DNA of 64,000 nucleotides from JBCCXL01 sp039191605. Its GTDB lineage: Bacteria > Acidobacteriota > Thermoanaerobaculia > Multivoradales > JAHZIX01. This document shows positions 43,204 to 52,190 of this stretch, piece by piece (within the stretch, counting starts at the first letter, position 1; each line of letters opens with the position of its first letter). The DNA is taken from contig JBCCXL010000010.1 of assembly GCA_039191605.1 (NCBI GenBank), positions 62,001 through 126,000 of the forward strand, given 5' to 3'. A model generated the notes under the pieces. The model did no database searches. It had not been told where the DNA came from and saw only the letters and a program-made list of their open reading frames with translations. The position numbers and the translations under genes are program-made.

Positions 43204-43231
43204 AGCATACATACATTAAAATTGATGTCAA
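43204..43231 (-). promoter_or_regulatory. Sigma70-like promoter of the precursor array
   Basis: On the minus strand TTGACA (43226-43231) is followed by 16 bases and TATGCT (43204-43209), in an AT-rich stretch (about 43160-43230). It would drive the array toward precursor 11 and onward. Its -35 and flanks (GTGTTGACAT) match those at 38.78 kb. Confidence 0.7.
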
Positions 43232-43643
43232 CACCCCCTCTTCTTTCCCATTCCTAGAAAGGGAGATCACCAATCACCAAGCTGGGCTCCTCCTCCGTCC
43301 GGGGGATGAGTCCCTAAGGCATGAGGCTCAAGCCTCCTACTTCCCCTCCCCTCCCAGCTCTCCGCACCTACCGCCAGCCCTTTGGGGCCTATCCGTCAGC
43401 AAGTACCCCTTAGGGAATGCTTATCCAGGAGCCGCCATCAACAGGATTGGCGAAGACTCCCGACTCGCGTACAAACACGACTTGCTTACAAACAGAGGCA
43501 TGATGCCCCGCTCAGCGAGCTCTTCGAGAACGCACACCACGCTACCCAACCGCTACCGCTACGCAGCGACAGTTCGAAGAGCGTAGCGAGAACGAGAGAA
43601 CCCTCTCCCCCCAGCTCTCACAGCGAGAGAGCTGCGACGAAAT
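43232..43643. other. 412-base gene-free region between the array promoter and the DUF1475 gene
   Basis: Ordinary GC-rich spacer. I see no coding sequence, RNA gene or mobile-element end here. A small GAGGCTC/AAGCCTC inverted repeat lies at about 43323-43336. Confidence 0.4.
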
Positions 43644-43979
43644 CTAGCTCCCCGGGCGCAGCAGCAAGGCCGCGGCGCCGTCTTCTTCCTTCCACTGGGA
43701 AAGACGCCAGAGGGCGTATCCGGCCATGGCGAAGTTGCCGAGAAGAAGGATCGCCACCAGCCAAATGCCGCGGGAAAGCCAGGAGGATTCCCGATAGGCA
43801 AGCCACGCATAGAAGGTGAGGAAGCCAAAATAGGCGTCCGCCAGGGTGGCCCGGAACCAGGGATCGGGCCACAGGGCCGCGCCGCCGGTCAAGACATCTT
43901 CCTGCAGGCTCGCCGTCACCGTGACGTAGAGCATGCCGAGGATGACGAAGGAGAAGAAGGCGATGAGCAGGTTGCGCAT
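43644..43979 (-). CDS. DUF1475-like membrane protein
   Basis: A 111-residue protein with three hydrophobic helices (LLIAFFSFVILGMLYVTVTA; GFLTFYAWLAYRE; GIWLVAILLLGNFAMAGYAL). The middle sequence PWFRATLADAYFGFLTFYAW and the following SSWLSRGIW match DUF1475 proteins, whose function is unknown. ATG follows GGGAGG. It stands alone. Confidence 0.8.
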   Translation of the reverse strand: MRNLLIAFFSFVILGMLYVTVTASLQEDVLTGGAALWPDPWFRATLADAYFGFLTFYAWLAYRESSWLSRGIWLVAILLLGNFAMAGYALWRLSQWKEEDGAAALLLRPGS

Positions 43980-44307
43980 GGGAAGCCTCCCGGTGGCCTA
44001 TAGCGGTGGGATCAGCGATCGGCTGATGGTGGTTTCTCGGGCCGCCTTCTCAGGATGGCTCTCACCTTTTTACGGGCAAAAAAAATAGCGCCGCGAAGGG
44101 CGCCCGAGAAGGAACTGCTCAAAACTTCGCTCCTCCTTCTCGATTGGATGATCCAGCCCTAGAAAAACGTTGGAACAAGGAATGGCCCACGAGACAGCGT
44201 GCCCCCATGGCCACAGGGACATCAAAAAGCGGAATCACGAAGAGGAATCATGGAGAGGCAGCGACACGAGGAAGCAGTAAACGAGCAAGTAGACGCGCGG
44301 AGGCAAC
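43980..44307. other. Intergenic region with a probable terminator for the RNase H operon
   Basis: No gene seen. On the minus strand, at about 44078-44105, a short GC-rich hairpin (GCGCC/GGCGC around CTTCGC) is followed by ATTTTTTTT, an intrinsic terminator for the leftward RNase H operon. Confidence 0.6.
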
Positions 44308-45282
44308 TCAGTCCTCCTTAGGCTCCCAACTCTCCCCCATCCGGCTGGCTTTCGCGGCACCCTCAAGATCCTTACTGCGGGGCAGCTTGCGCTCCGGCAG
44401 CTCCGGCCAGCGCACCTTCAGGCGGCGTTGAGCAGCATCCAATGACTGCCATTCCTCGGCGTTGGAAACCGGCTTTCCGGTGGAGGTCTTCCAGCCTTTC
44501 CGGCGCCAGCCGTCCAGCCATTGCGCGGCGCCTTTGCGCAGGTATTCCGAGCCGGTGTAGAAGGCCACCGTCTCGCCTTGTTCGAAGCCTTCGAGGATCT
44601 GAGTCGCCGCCAGGATGTCGAGTCGGTTGGAGGTCACCCCCTCGGCCCTCGGCCCCTGGACCACCATCCCCTCCTCCAGGCCCTCGACCTTCGGCCGGCG
44701 CAGCAGCGCGGCCCAGCCCCCGGTGCCCTTGGCGCAGGCGACCTTGAGGAAGACCTCCGCGTCCGCCGGCGGCAGCTTGCGCTCCGGCGCCGCTGCGCTC
44801 TGGGGGGCGGGGCGCTGCCCCACCAGGCGCCGACGGGCCTCGGTGGCCAGCTGATCGGCGCGCTCGTTGTCGCGGTCCCCGGCGTGTCCTTTGACCCAAT
44901 GCCAGGAGACCCGGTGCCGGCGGATCGCCTCGTCGAGGCGCTTCCACAGATCGACGTTGGCCACCGGCTGGCCATCCTTGCGCCGCCAGCCGCGGCGGGC
45001 CCAGCCCTCCATCCACAGGGTGACCCCCTTCTTCAGGTATTGAGAGTCGGTGTAGAGATCCACCGCGCAGGGCTCCATCAACACCGTAAGGGCCTCGATG
45101 GCGGCGGTGAGCTCCATGCGGTTGTTGGTGGTCTCCGGCGCCCCGCCGGAGAGAGTCTTGACCTGATCCGAGGCCTCGTGCCGCAGCACCGCGCCCCAGC
45201 CCCCGGGGCCGGGATTTGGGTCGGCACCGCCATCGGTGTAGATCACCACGTGGGATCCTGTCGAGGAAGCTTCGGCGCTCAC
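44308..45282 (-). CDS. rnhA: RNase HI with a degenerate second RNase H-like domain
   Basis: A 324-residue protein from a GTG that overlaps the cupin stop by four bases. The first domain (about residues 10-150) cleaves RNA in RNA-DNA hybrids and has the catalytic set D17 (IYTDGG), E57 (NNRMEL), D79 (LYTDSQYL), with H133 and D143 in VKGHAGDRDNERAD. The second (about 180-300) repeats the fold with changed sites: NRLDILAATQIL for NRMELTAAIEAL and FYTGSEYLRKG for LYTDSQYLKKG, so the third aspartate is glycine. It is likely non-catalytic and may bind nucleic acid or a partner. Confidence 0.88.
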   Translation of the reverse strand: MSAEASSTGSHVVIYTDGGADPNPGPGGWGAVLRHEASDQVKTLSGGAPETTNNRMELTAAIEALTVLMEPCAVDLYTDSQYLKKGVTLWMEGWARRGWRRKDGQPVANVDLWKRLDEAIRRHRVSWHWVKGHAGDRDNERADQLATEARRRLVGQRPAPQSAAAPERKLPPADAEVFLKVACAKGTGGWAALLRRPKVEGLEEGMVVQGPRAEGVTSNRLDILAATQILEGFEQGETVAFYTGSEYLRKGAAQWLDGWRRKGWKTSTGKPVSNAEEWQSLDAAQRRLKVRWPELPERKLPRSKDLEGAAKASRMGESWEPKED

Positions 45283-45803
45283 GGGGCTTGCTCTACTTGA
45301 GAGCTCTCTACTGGGGAGCTCTCTACTGGGGCGTCCTCTTCTCGGCCCGCCCCGTCCGGGCTGAAGGCCGGCCAGCAGATGGCGTAATACTCCGCCTCCT
45401 CGTCGAAGGGGTTGGAGTACACCACCCTCTCCCCCGCTGCTGTATAGATCGCCTGTCCCGCCCCGATGGCGTGCTGCTGCCCCGCCACCTCCACCGCCAG
45501 CTGGCCGCGAATCACGATCGTCAGCTCGCCGAAGGAGGGCGTCTGGGGAGGTTCCGTCCACCCCCCGGGGGCCACCATATGGGCGAGGCTGAAGCCCTCG
45601 CTAGCGGTCGACGCCCGCCCCATCAGCTCCTCGATGAGCTTGCCGCCGGGAACGGGAATGCGCACGCCTTCCCGCGCCACCAGCACCGAGGGAGTCGGCG
45701 CTGGGCTTTCTAAGCCGAGGGAATCACTCTCCACTGTTTCTCCTGAGGTTCCTCCTGAGGTCGCTCCAGAACTCTGCCCGGAACCGCCGTCTTTCGCGGT
45801 CAT
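45279..45803 (-). CDS. Cupin-domain protein
   Basis: A 174-residue protein. A low-complexity N-terminus and C-terminus flank a single cupin barrel (about residues 45-150): GFSLAHMVAPGGWTEPP, FGELTIVIRGQLAVEVAGQ and the second motif QAIYTAAGERVVYSNPFDEE. The usual metal-binding histidines are mostly absent (only one or two candidates), so metal binding is uncertain. The C-terminal VESSPVESSQVE is encoded by a short tandem repeat. Overlaps both neighbours by four bases (ATGA and GTGA), making a DUF1761-cupin-rnhA operon. Confidence 0.8.
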   Translation of the reverse strand: MTAKDGGSGQSSGATSGGTSGETVESDSLGLESPAPTPSVLVAREGVRIPVPGGKLIEELMGRASTASEGFSLAHMVAPGGWTEPPQTPSFGELTIVIRGQLAVEVAGQQHAIGAGQAIYTAAGERVVYSNPFDEEAEYYAICWPAFSPDGAGREEDAPVESSPVESSQVEQAP

Positions 45804-46225
45804 GACCAGGCCCCCAGGATCGCGCCGATCACCAAGAAACCCACCAGCTGGTAGAGGGCGTCAATGACGTAGGTCATGGCCTTGCGCTCCGAGAAGAGCA
45901 GGCTGGTCAGCCCCAGGGTCGCCGCAAAGCCCAGCCACAGCACCACGCCGAGCACCGCACCGCCGAGAGCTGAGCTCACCCCGAGGGGCTGCATCAACAG
46001 CGCAAATACCCCAGCGATCACCCAATAGCTCACCAGCGAGAGACCGTAGGCCTTCCCCATGCCCTGGGAGAGCCGCTCGAGGTCTTCCTCGCTATGGCCG
46101 TGGGCGTCCATCCACAGGCGGCCGAAGAGGAGCGGGGAGTACCACAGCCCCCCCAGCAGAAACATGGCGAGCCCCGCCACGGCCACCGCCAAAAAGTTGA
46201 TGCTGTCGAAGTCCACTGCGAACAT
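45800..46225 (-). CDS. DUF1761-like membrane protein
   Basis: A 141-residue protein with four hydrophobic helices (FLAVAVAGLAMFLLGGLWYS; LSLVSYWVIAGVFALLM; AVLGVVLWLGFAATLGLTSL; LYQLVGFLVIGAILGAW). GGLWYSPLLFGRLWMDAHG is the most recognisable part of this family, which has no established function. The ATG follows GGAGGATTCTCG. First gene of the operon that ends with RNase H. Confidence 0.82.
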   Translation of the reverse strand: MFAVDFDSINFLAVAVAGLAMFLLGGLWYSPLLFGRLWMDAHGHSEEDLERLSQGMGKAYGLSLVSYWVIAGVFALLMQPLGVSSALGGAVLGVVLWLGFAATLGLTSLLFSERKAMTYVIDALYQLVGFLVIGAILGAWS

Positions 46226-46308
46226 CGAGAATCCTCCAGATCATCTCTTCTAAAGAGCTCTCTCGGTAAGAGAGAGGCCCTATCTCGCATTCCCTCAAGG
46301 GGAGAAAA

Positions 46309-48783
46309 TCAGGTCGATGATTTCACGCTACCACGGGCGGTTTCGATCTCTACTCCGCCGGTATAGCGCATTACCACCAGGCTCATGTCGTCATGCTGGG
46401 GAGCCGCCCCTACAAAGGCGTGGATGTCTGCCAGCAGGGCGTCCCGGATGCGATGAGCCGGGAGACCGTCGGTGCGGGCGATGGCGGAGAGCAGCCGGTG
46501 GTCGCCGTATTCTTCACGATGCTCGTCCATCGCCTCCGTCAGGCCGTCGCTGTAGAGCACCAGCACGTCCCCCACCCTCAAATCGAGATGCTCCTGGATC
46601 AAGGAACGGGAGAAGAGAGCGTCGCCGACGGCGCCGAGGGGAAAGCCCTTGGGCTGGAGAGGCAGGGTGACGCCCTCCGCCCGGCGGCGAAGATAGGCCG
46701 GGTTGTGCCCCGCCCGGGCGTAATCCAGCCGTCCCGACTGAGGATCGAAGATGGCGTAGAAGGCAGTAACGAAAGTGGTGCGATCCACCGTATCTCGCAG
46801 GTGGTGATTGACTTCCCGCAGCACCTCGATGGGCTGGACGCAGGATTCCACGGCGGCGAGGAGCAGCCCGCGGGTGAAGGTCATGTAGAGGGAAGCCACC
46901 AGCCCCTTGCCGGAGACGTCCCCCACCACCAGCGCCCAGCGATGATCGTGGCCTTCCTTGCAGTCGGCGTGGGGCAGGCCGGAGAGAGGGATGAAGTCGT
47001 AGAAGTCTCCCCCGACCTCTCGGGCACTCTCGAAATAGGCCGCGAGCTCCACTCCGGAGACCTCCGGTTCGGATTCCGGAATCATCAGCCGCTGCGCTTG
47101 GCGAGCCACCCCCAGCTGCGCCTTGATCCGCTCCCGCTCCGCCCGCAGCCGTCGAGGCAGAGGCAGATCCGACGCCTGGAAGGGATCGTCCCGGGCAACG
47201 TAGCGCACCACCTCGAAGCCTGCCCAGGCCAACACCAGCCCCAAGGCCGCCACCGCACCGGCGTAGCGCAGCGGCCCCGGCTGGAGCAGCAGCAGCAGGG
47301 CCCCGGCGGTCACCGAAGCACCGGCGGAAGCCGCCAAAGCTCCCAGGGGACCGGCTCGGTGATAGGCCTGGTCCAGCAGCACCGCGGCGGCGAAGCCCCA
47401 GGCCATGTGGGCGAACCAGGGGCCCGCCACCGGACCGGTGGCGAGGGTGCCGGTAGCGGCGAAGATCGGCGTGCCGACGGCGATGGCGAAGACTCGCGCC
47501 AGCCCGCGGCGCCACAGCACGGCGAGGAAGAGGGGCTCGACGAAGGTCGAGAAGGCTACCGCCGCCAAGCCCACCGGGGGCAGCAGCGCCGCAAGCCCCG
47601 GCAGGGCGGCGGCGGGCAGCTCGGAACCGTCCGGCATACCCGGCGCCAGCACCGCCGAATCCCGTAGAGGCGGCAGCAGGAAGAGCAGGTAGACCACCGC
47701 CGGGATCCACGCCCCCCAGGCGAGCCCTGCCGCCGCCTGCACCCCGACGCTGGGGCTCAGCCACCGGCCCCGCAGCAGCGCCTCGAGTCCGAGGCAGCCG
47801 GAGGGGGAAGCGTCCCGAGCGGCAGCGTAGCCGCCGGCAAAGAAGAGAGCCGCGGCGATGGACTGGAACAAGACGTCGGAAAAGAGCACCTGCACCAGGG
47901 CCATCAGCGGCGAGCTGGCCTCCAGCAGGCGGGCGTCGAAGGTCGCCGGCTGTCGCAGCGCCAGAAACGCCGCGGCGATGATTCCGAACACCAGCACCGG
48001 GCGGTGGGGATGGAGGTAGCGGCGGGATTGGGCGAGGTAGACCAGCACCGCGAGCACCAGCATCAGCTGCAGGATGGGCGCCAGCACGTCGGGATTGATC
48101 CCTTCGTCCATCGGCAGATCCGCCTCGATCTCCAGATCCGTCAGGCGACGGCCCCGGAGCTGCACTTCCGCCCGCGCCACCGCCCCCGGCGCCAGCTCCG
48201 CCGCCGCGTCCGCCAGCGGCGGCCAGCGGTATTCGATCTCTCGCCCGCCGTTGTCCAAACGCTGGTCCAGGGTGACCTGGAAATCCTCCGCCCTCTCCCC
48301 CACCAGCCGCTTCAGAGCCGCCGCCGCAGCGAGATTCTGGTCCTCTTCGGAGGTGCGCTGGGTGGCCGGTCTCGGCCTTAGATTCAGGCTGCGAAGATCG
48401 CCATCTCCAGTAACCCGTGCCTCCACCGTATCTACGCCGAGGCTCTCGTGAAGCTCGAGCTCCCACAGCAGCGCCATCGGCCGCAGGGAGGGCGGCAGGC
48501 CGAGCTCTCGGCCTTCCCCGGGGACCTCTCCGGCGAGCATGCCCATTTCTAGATAGCGCGCGGCGGCGGGATTGTAGAGGGTCCGGGAGCGGGCCTCCCA
48601 ATTGCTCGTATCGAGGAACATGTGCTGGCGAACCGCCGCGGAGACCTTCTCTTCCAGGCCGTCGCCGTCGAGGCTGAGCTGGAAGAGACGGCCAGCATCC
48701 CGATGAGCTCCCAGCAGGACCGAGAGGATCAAGCCCAGGATCAGGAACACGGCGCGGCGACGAGGGGTGGAGCAAGGCTTCAC
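46309..48783 (-). CDS. Membrane SpoIIE/PPM serine phosphatase
   Basis: An 824-residue protein: an N-terminal membrane anchor (AVFLILGLILSVLLG), an extracytoplasmic domain, about eight helices (residues 240-520, e.g. PILQLMLVLAVLVYLAQ), then a C-terminal SpoIIE phosphatase domain. The phosphatase has VGGDFYDFIPL, VVGDVSGKGLVASLYMTF, LDYARAGHNPAYLRR, LVLYSDGLTEAMDE and HDDMSLVVMRY, so all metal-binding aspartates are in place. It would remove phosphate from an anti-sigma factor antagonist. The GTG start overlaps the stop of the next gene upstream (GTGA). Confidence 0.9.
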   Translation of the reverse strand: MKPCSTPRRRAVFLILGLILSVLLGAHRDAGRLFQLSLDGDGLEEKVSAAVRQHMFLDTSNWEARSRTLYNPAAARYLEMGMLAGEVPGEGRELGLPPSLRPMALLWELELHESLGVDTVEARVTGDGDLRSLNLRPRPATQRTSEEDQNLAAAAALKRLVGERAEDFQVTLDQRLDNGGREIEYRWPPLADAAAELAPGAVARAEVQLRGRRLTDLEIEADLPMDEGINPDVLAPILQLMLVLAVLVYLAQSRRYLHPHRPVLVFGIIAAAFLALRQPATFDARLLEASSPLMALVQVLFSDVLFQSIAAALFFAGGYAAARDASPSGCLGLEALLRGRWLSPSVGVQAAAGLAWGAWIPAVVYLLFLLPPLRDSAVLAPGMPDGSELPAAALPGLAALLPPVGLAAVAFSTFVEPLFLAVLWRRGLARVFAIAVGTPIFAATGTLATGPVAGPWFAHMAWGFAAAVLLDQAYHRAGPLGALAASAGASVTAGALLLLLQPGPLRYAGAVAALGLVLAWAGFEVVRYVARDDPFQASDLPLPRRLRAERERIKAQLGVARQAQRLMIPESEPEVSGVELAAYFESAREVGGDFYDFIPLSGLPHADCKEGHDHRWALVVGDVSGKGLVASLYMTFTRGLLLAAVESCVQPIEVLREVNHHLRDTVDRTTFVTAFYAIFDPQSGRLDYARAGHNPAYLRRRAEGVTLPLQPKGFPLGAVGDALFSRSLIQEHLDLRVGDVLVLYSDGLTEAMDEHREEYGDHRLLSAIARTDGLPAHRIRDALLADIHAFVGAAPQHDDMSLVVMRYTGGVEIETARGSVKSST

Positions 48784-51542
48784 GGTGCCACCTCCTGAGC
48801 CTCAGGGCCGGGCCCCGTCGCGGGATCGACTTCGGCTTCTGAGTCGGCATCAGCGTCCGGCGGCGGCGGGGTGGATGCCCGCAGCTGCACCACAGTGGAG
48901 GGAGAGACCCCACGGCGGCGCAGCTCCAGCATGGTGCTCTCGGCATCGCTGCCCGGGTGCCGCCGCACGGTGGAAAGCAGGCGGCGGCGGGTCACCAAGG
49001 TCGGGGCTTCGGCGAGCAAGACAAAGAGCACCACGTCTCCCTCCTGGAGGAAGATCTCCCCCTCTGCCTCCGCCGTCTCGCCGGCGGTACGGTCGTCCGC
49101 CAGAATCTCCACATGCCCCCGGTCGCGGCGGCGCAGCAGCACCACCGGGGCCCGCTGCCCGAAGCCCAGGCTGAGGGCTCGGCGGCGGGGGTCGTAGGTG
49201 GCATAGCTCAGAACCGCCGCCTCGTTGCTCGCCAGGGTCTCCTCGAGGCGCGCGTCCAGCCGCCGCGCTACCGTGTCGGCCTTCAGCCCGCGGCGAGCCC
49301 AGGAGAGCAGGAAGCCTCGAGCCAGGGTGATGCGCAGAGCGGCGGCCAGCCCTTCGCGACCAAAGGCGGCGACGGCAACGCCGATGCCGCCGTCGGGCAA
49401 CGGGAGGAAGTCGTGGTAATCCCCTTCCGCGATGTCGGTATCGAGGCTGTGGGAGCTGAGCTCCGCCCCCTCGACCGAGGGCAGGCGCCGCGGCAGCATG
49501 CGATCCCGCGCCTGACGGGCAGCGGAGATCTCCGCCGACAGGGCGACTCGCTCCAGCATGTTGCGAGCGTAATCCGGCCGTACCTCCTCCTCGGTGACTT
49601 CACGCCCGAAGCGCCAACCGGCAGCACCCAAGCCCGCCACCACCGCCAGGCAGCCGACGCCGAACTCCAGGGTACCGGTCAGGGCCCCCAGCTCGATACC
49701 CGCCGGCGCGTCCCGCAGCTGGTGGGCAGCGTAGAGCAGCACCAGCACCGGCTGGTAGAGCAAGAAGCAAAGCCCGGCGGTGAGGAAGTCGAAGCACAGC
49801 AGCGGCCCCCAAAAGGCGAGGGTGAGCACCAGCGCCAGCAGCACTCTCGCCGCCAGCGGCAGCGCCCCGCTGTGGAGGTCGGAGATCACCATGATCAAGA
49901 ACAGGATCAGCGCCGACCAGGGCAGGGTAAAGCGGCGAGCCCGGCTCCATTGGCGGACGAAAGATAGAGAGCCCATCAAGCCGAGGGCGGCATAGGGCAG
50001 CAGCACCACCAGGCCGAGGGAGAGAGCGAATTGCAGCGGCTGCTCGTGGAGAAAGATTCGCCATCGGGTGGGCGGACCGTATTGAGTGGAGGCCGAGAAG
50101 GGCAGCAGCACTAGGCAGCGTAGAAGCAGAATCCAGCAGGTCGCCGCGAAGGCCGAAACCACCGCCCGCCCCACCGGCCGAGAGATCCAGCGGAAGCGTA
50201 AGAAAGCGTCGTAGGAAAGCAGGGAGCGCCCCCACTCCTGGCGCACATCCCCCTCACAGCCAGACCACACCAGTCCGAGGAAGAGCCCCAGGGGGAAGAG
50301 CAGCAGGGCCGCCACCCCGAGCACCAAGAGGGCGAGATTACCGTCCAGCTCGCGGTCGATTTGCGGCACCCCCACCGCCAGGGCGTAGAGCGCCGAGCCG
50401 CCCACCACCGCCACCAGAACGCCGAGCATGATGGTACGACCGTGGGAGACCTCCCGCTCCATCAAGCGGGTCCAATAGCGCCATAGACCCCAGATGAAGG
50501 CCAGGATCGCGGCGGCACTGACCGCCACCCAGGACAGCACCAAGAGCAGCACCGAGAAGGTCCCGCGACCGTCCAGCTCTTCCTCCAGGTCGTCCTCCAG
50601 GATATGGCTGGTGCTGTCCGCCACCACCCGCCCATCCCGCACCAGGAACTCGGTGCGCAGCGTCAGCCCGGGAAGCTCCGTCCAGCGGCGCTCGAAGACC
50701 GGACTGCCGTCGCTGCCGGGAACCGAATCTAGGTTTTCGCTGGCTTTTTGAGCCTCACTGGCTCCCGGGGCTTCACTGGCTCCCGGGGCTTCATTGGCTC
50801 CTGCAGCGGTCTCGGAACCCGCGGACGGCGGAGGCGTGGACGCTTCATCCTGCTCCTCTTCATCGTCACCGAAGTTCAGCCGCGCACCCTCTCCAGTATT
50901 GAAGGTGAATTGCAGACCGCGACCCGACTCGCCTTCTTCGTCAGCCTGGTCTTGCCCGGCCTCGTCGCGGCTCTCCCCCGCTGCGACCCCGTCCTCCGCA
51001 GCAGCGGCTCTCTCCGCATCGATCAGCTCCAGTCCCGCCGCTAGCTCCGCTCCGAGTCGACGGGTCAGGGCCTGACGAGCCAACTCTTCGGGGGAAAAGC
51101 GGGTATCTCTCACCAGCGGCCGATCTCCCAGGAGGCGTTCCAGCCCGAGAGGGTTGCCCCGAGGATCGAGATAGACCACGAAGCGCCGATCGTCGTCTTC
51201 CGGTGGAATGAAGGTCACCACCACCGTCGCTTCCGGAGCGATTCGCCGCGCCTCTTCCACCGCCGCCGCCGCCTGCGGCGACCCCGCCGCGGCGCGGCGA
51301 TAGTAGCGCTCCAGCAGGGGCTCCGTCTGCAGCCGGAAGTAGCGCGCCCAGCCGGCATCCAGCTGCACCGCCACCCCCTCCCGTACCGCGATCTGCCGCG
51401 CCAGCAGCTCCGCCCGCTGGCGATCCATAGGAAAATCAGTCGCAGTGCGATCCACCAAGGGGATCAAAACAGCGGCCAAAAGCAGGGCGATGGGAGCGCC
51501 CCAGAGCAGTATGCGGCGAATTTGAGTGAGAGAAACGGTCAC
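48780..51542 (-). CDS. Membrane SpoIIE-like protein, apparent pseudophosphatase
   Basis: A 920-residue sister of the preceding phosphatase with the same plan: an N-terminal anchor, an acidic extracytoplasmic domain with low-complexity insertions (GASEAPGASEAQKASE), many helices and a C-terminal SpoIIE fold. In that fold the key motifs are altered: EGDYHDFLPLPDGGIGVAV keeps one aspartate, but AAFGREGLAAALRITLARGF replaces the GDVSGKG motif and the terminal DD is missing. It is therefore probably inactive and may sense a signal or regulate its neighbour. GTG start. Confidence 0.85.
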   Translation of the reverse strand: MTVSLTQIRRILLWGAPIALLLAAVLIPLVDRTATDFPMDRQRAELLARQIAVREGVAVQLDAGWARYFRLQTEPLLERYYRRAAAGSPQAAAAVEEARRIAPEATVVVTFIPPEDDDRRFVVYLDPRGNPLGLERLLGDRPLVRDTRFSPEELARQALTRRLGAELAAGLELIDAERAAAAEDGVAAGESRDEAGQDQADEEGESGRGLQFTFNTGEGARLNFGDDEEEQDEASTPPPSAGSETAAGANEAPGASEAPGASEAQKASENLDSVPGSDGSPVFERRWTELPGLTLRTEFLVRDGRVVADSTSHILEDDLEEELDGRGTFSVLLLVLSWVAVSAAAILAFIWGLWRYWTRLMEREVSHGRTIMLGVLVAVVGGSALYALAVGVPQIDRELDGNLALLVLGVAALLLFPLGLFLGLVWSGCEGDVRQEWGRSLLSYDAFLRFRWISRPVGRAVVSAFAATCWILLLRCLVLLPFSASTQYGPPTRWRIFLHEQPLQFALSLGLVVLLPYAALGLMGSLSFVRQWSRARRFTLPWSALILFLIMVISDLHSGALPLAARVLLALVLTLAFWGPLLCFDFLTAGLCFLLYQPVLVLLYAAHQLRDAPAGIELGALTGTLEFGVGCLAVVAGLGAAGWRFGREVTEEEVRPDYARNMLERVALSAEISAARQARDRMLPRRLPSVEGAELSSHSLDTDIAEGDYHDFLPLPDGGIGVAVAAFGREGLAAALRITLARGFLLSWARRGLKADTVARRLDARLEETLASNEAAVLSYATYDPRRRALSLGFGQRAPVVLLRRRDRGHVEILADDRTAGETAEAEGEIFLQEGDVVLFVLLAEAPTLVTRRRLLSTVRRHPGSDAESTMLELRRRGVSPSTVVQLRASTPPPPDADADSEAEVDPATGPGPEAQEVAP

Positions 51543-51788
51543 GGCGGATGATTCTCGACCTTCGAGCTGTTGGAAAGTCTAGCAGGCTACAGGGATGCTG
51601 GCGGTCGTGGAGAGAGAGATCGTGCTGGCAGGCGCTCACGGCAGACGGGAAGCTGCTCTCGCGCCGAGCGAGCGCTATACTTCTCTTACGACAGACCCCA
51701 TGCCCCTGTTCCACCTCGATTTCGAAGATCGTCGGTCCGGCGCTCATCCGCTACCGGGCCACCGTCCCAGATTCCCCCAGGAGCCGTC
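51543..51788. promoter_or_regulatory. Divergent promoter region between the SpoIIE pair and the RsbVW-like operon
   Basis: A 246-base gap separating leftward and rightward transcription units. Promoters for both are expected here; no clear consensus pair was identified. The only coding signal is upstream in-frame sequence of the STAS gene with no ribosome site, which I rejected. Confidence 0.4.
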
Positions 51789-52190
51789 ATGAGCCACCCC
51801 TTTTCTCTCGACCTAAGCGAGCGAGGCGACATCATCGTCCTCCAGCTTTCGGGTTACCTGGACGCCCATACGGCACCGGAGTTCGAGGCCGCGGTGCAGG
51901 AACAAATCGAATCTGGCAAGGTCCGACTGGTCGCCGATGCGGGGCCTTTGTCCTACATCTCCTCCGCCGGTCTCGGGGTCTTCATGGGCTTCGTCGAGGA
52001 GCTGCGGGATCTCGGCGGCGACATCAAGATTGCCGCTCTGGAGCCCAAGGTGGCCCAGGTCTTCGAGCTCCTCGGATTCCAGGATCTCTTCGATATCGTG
52101 GAGAACGTGGAGACCGCCGTCCAGCGCTTCCAGGAAGCTCCATCCGCCGCCACCGAAAGCGCCAGCTCGAGCTCGGGGGCGCTGGGATGA
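51789..52190 (+). CDS. RsbV/SpoIIAA-like anti-sigma factor antagonist (STAS)
   Basis: A 133-residue STAS-domain protein. The start MSHPFSLDLSERGDIIVLQL follows CAGGAG. The phosphorylatable serine lies in AGPLSYISSAGLGVFMGFVE. The unphosphorylated form would bind the kinase encoded next and free a sigma factor. A Ser/Ala-rich tail closes the protein. The stop overlaps the next start (ATGA). Confidence 0.88.
   Translation: MSHPFSLDLSERGDIIVLQLSGYLDAHTAPEFEAAVQEQIESGKVRLVADAGPLSYISSAGLGVFMGFVEELRDLGGDIKIAALEPKVAQVFELLGFQDLFDIVENVETAVQRFQEAPSAATESASSSSGALG

Noticed and set aside
44308..45561. A 417-residue frame for RNase H
   Set aside because: The added N-terminus is opposite phase to the cupin gene and has no homology-like features; the GTG at 45282 overlaps the cupin stop as in the rest of the operon.
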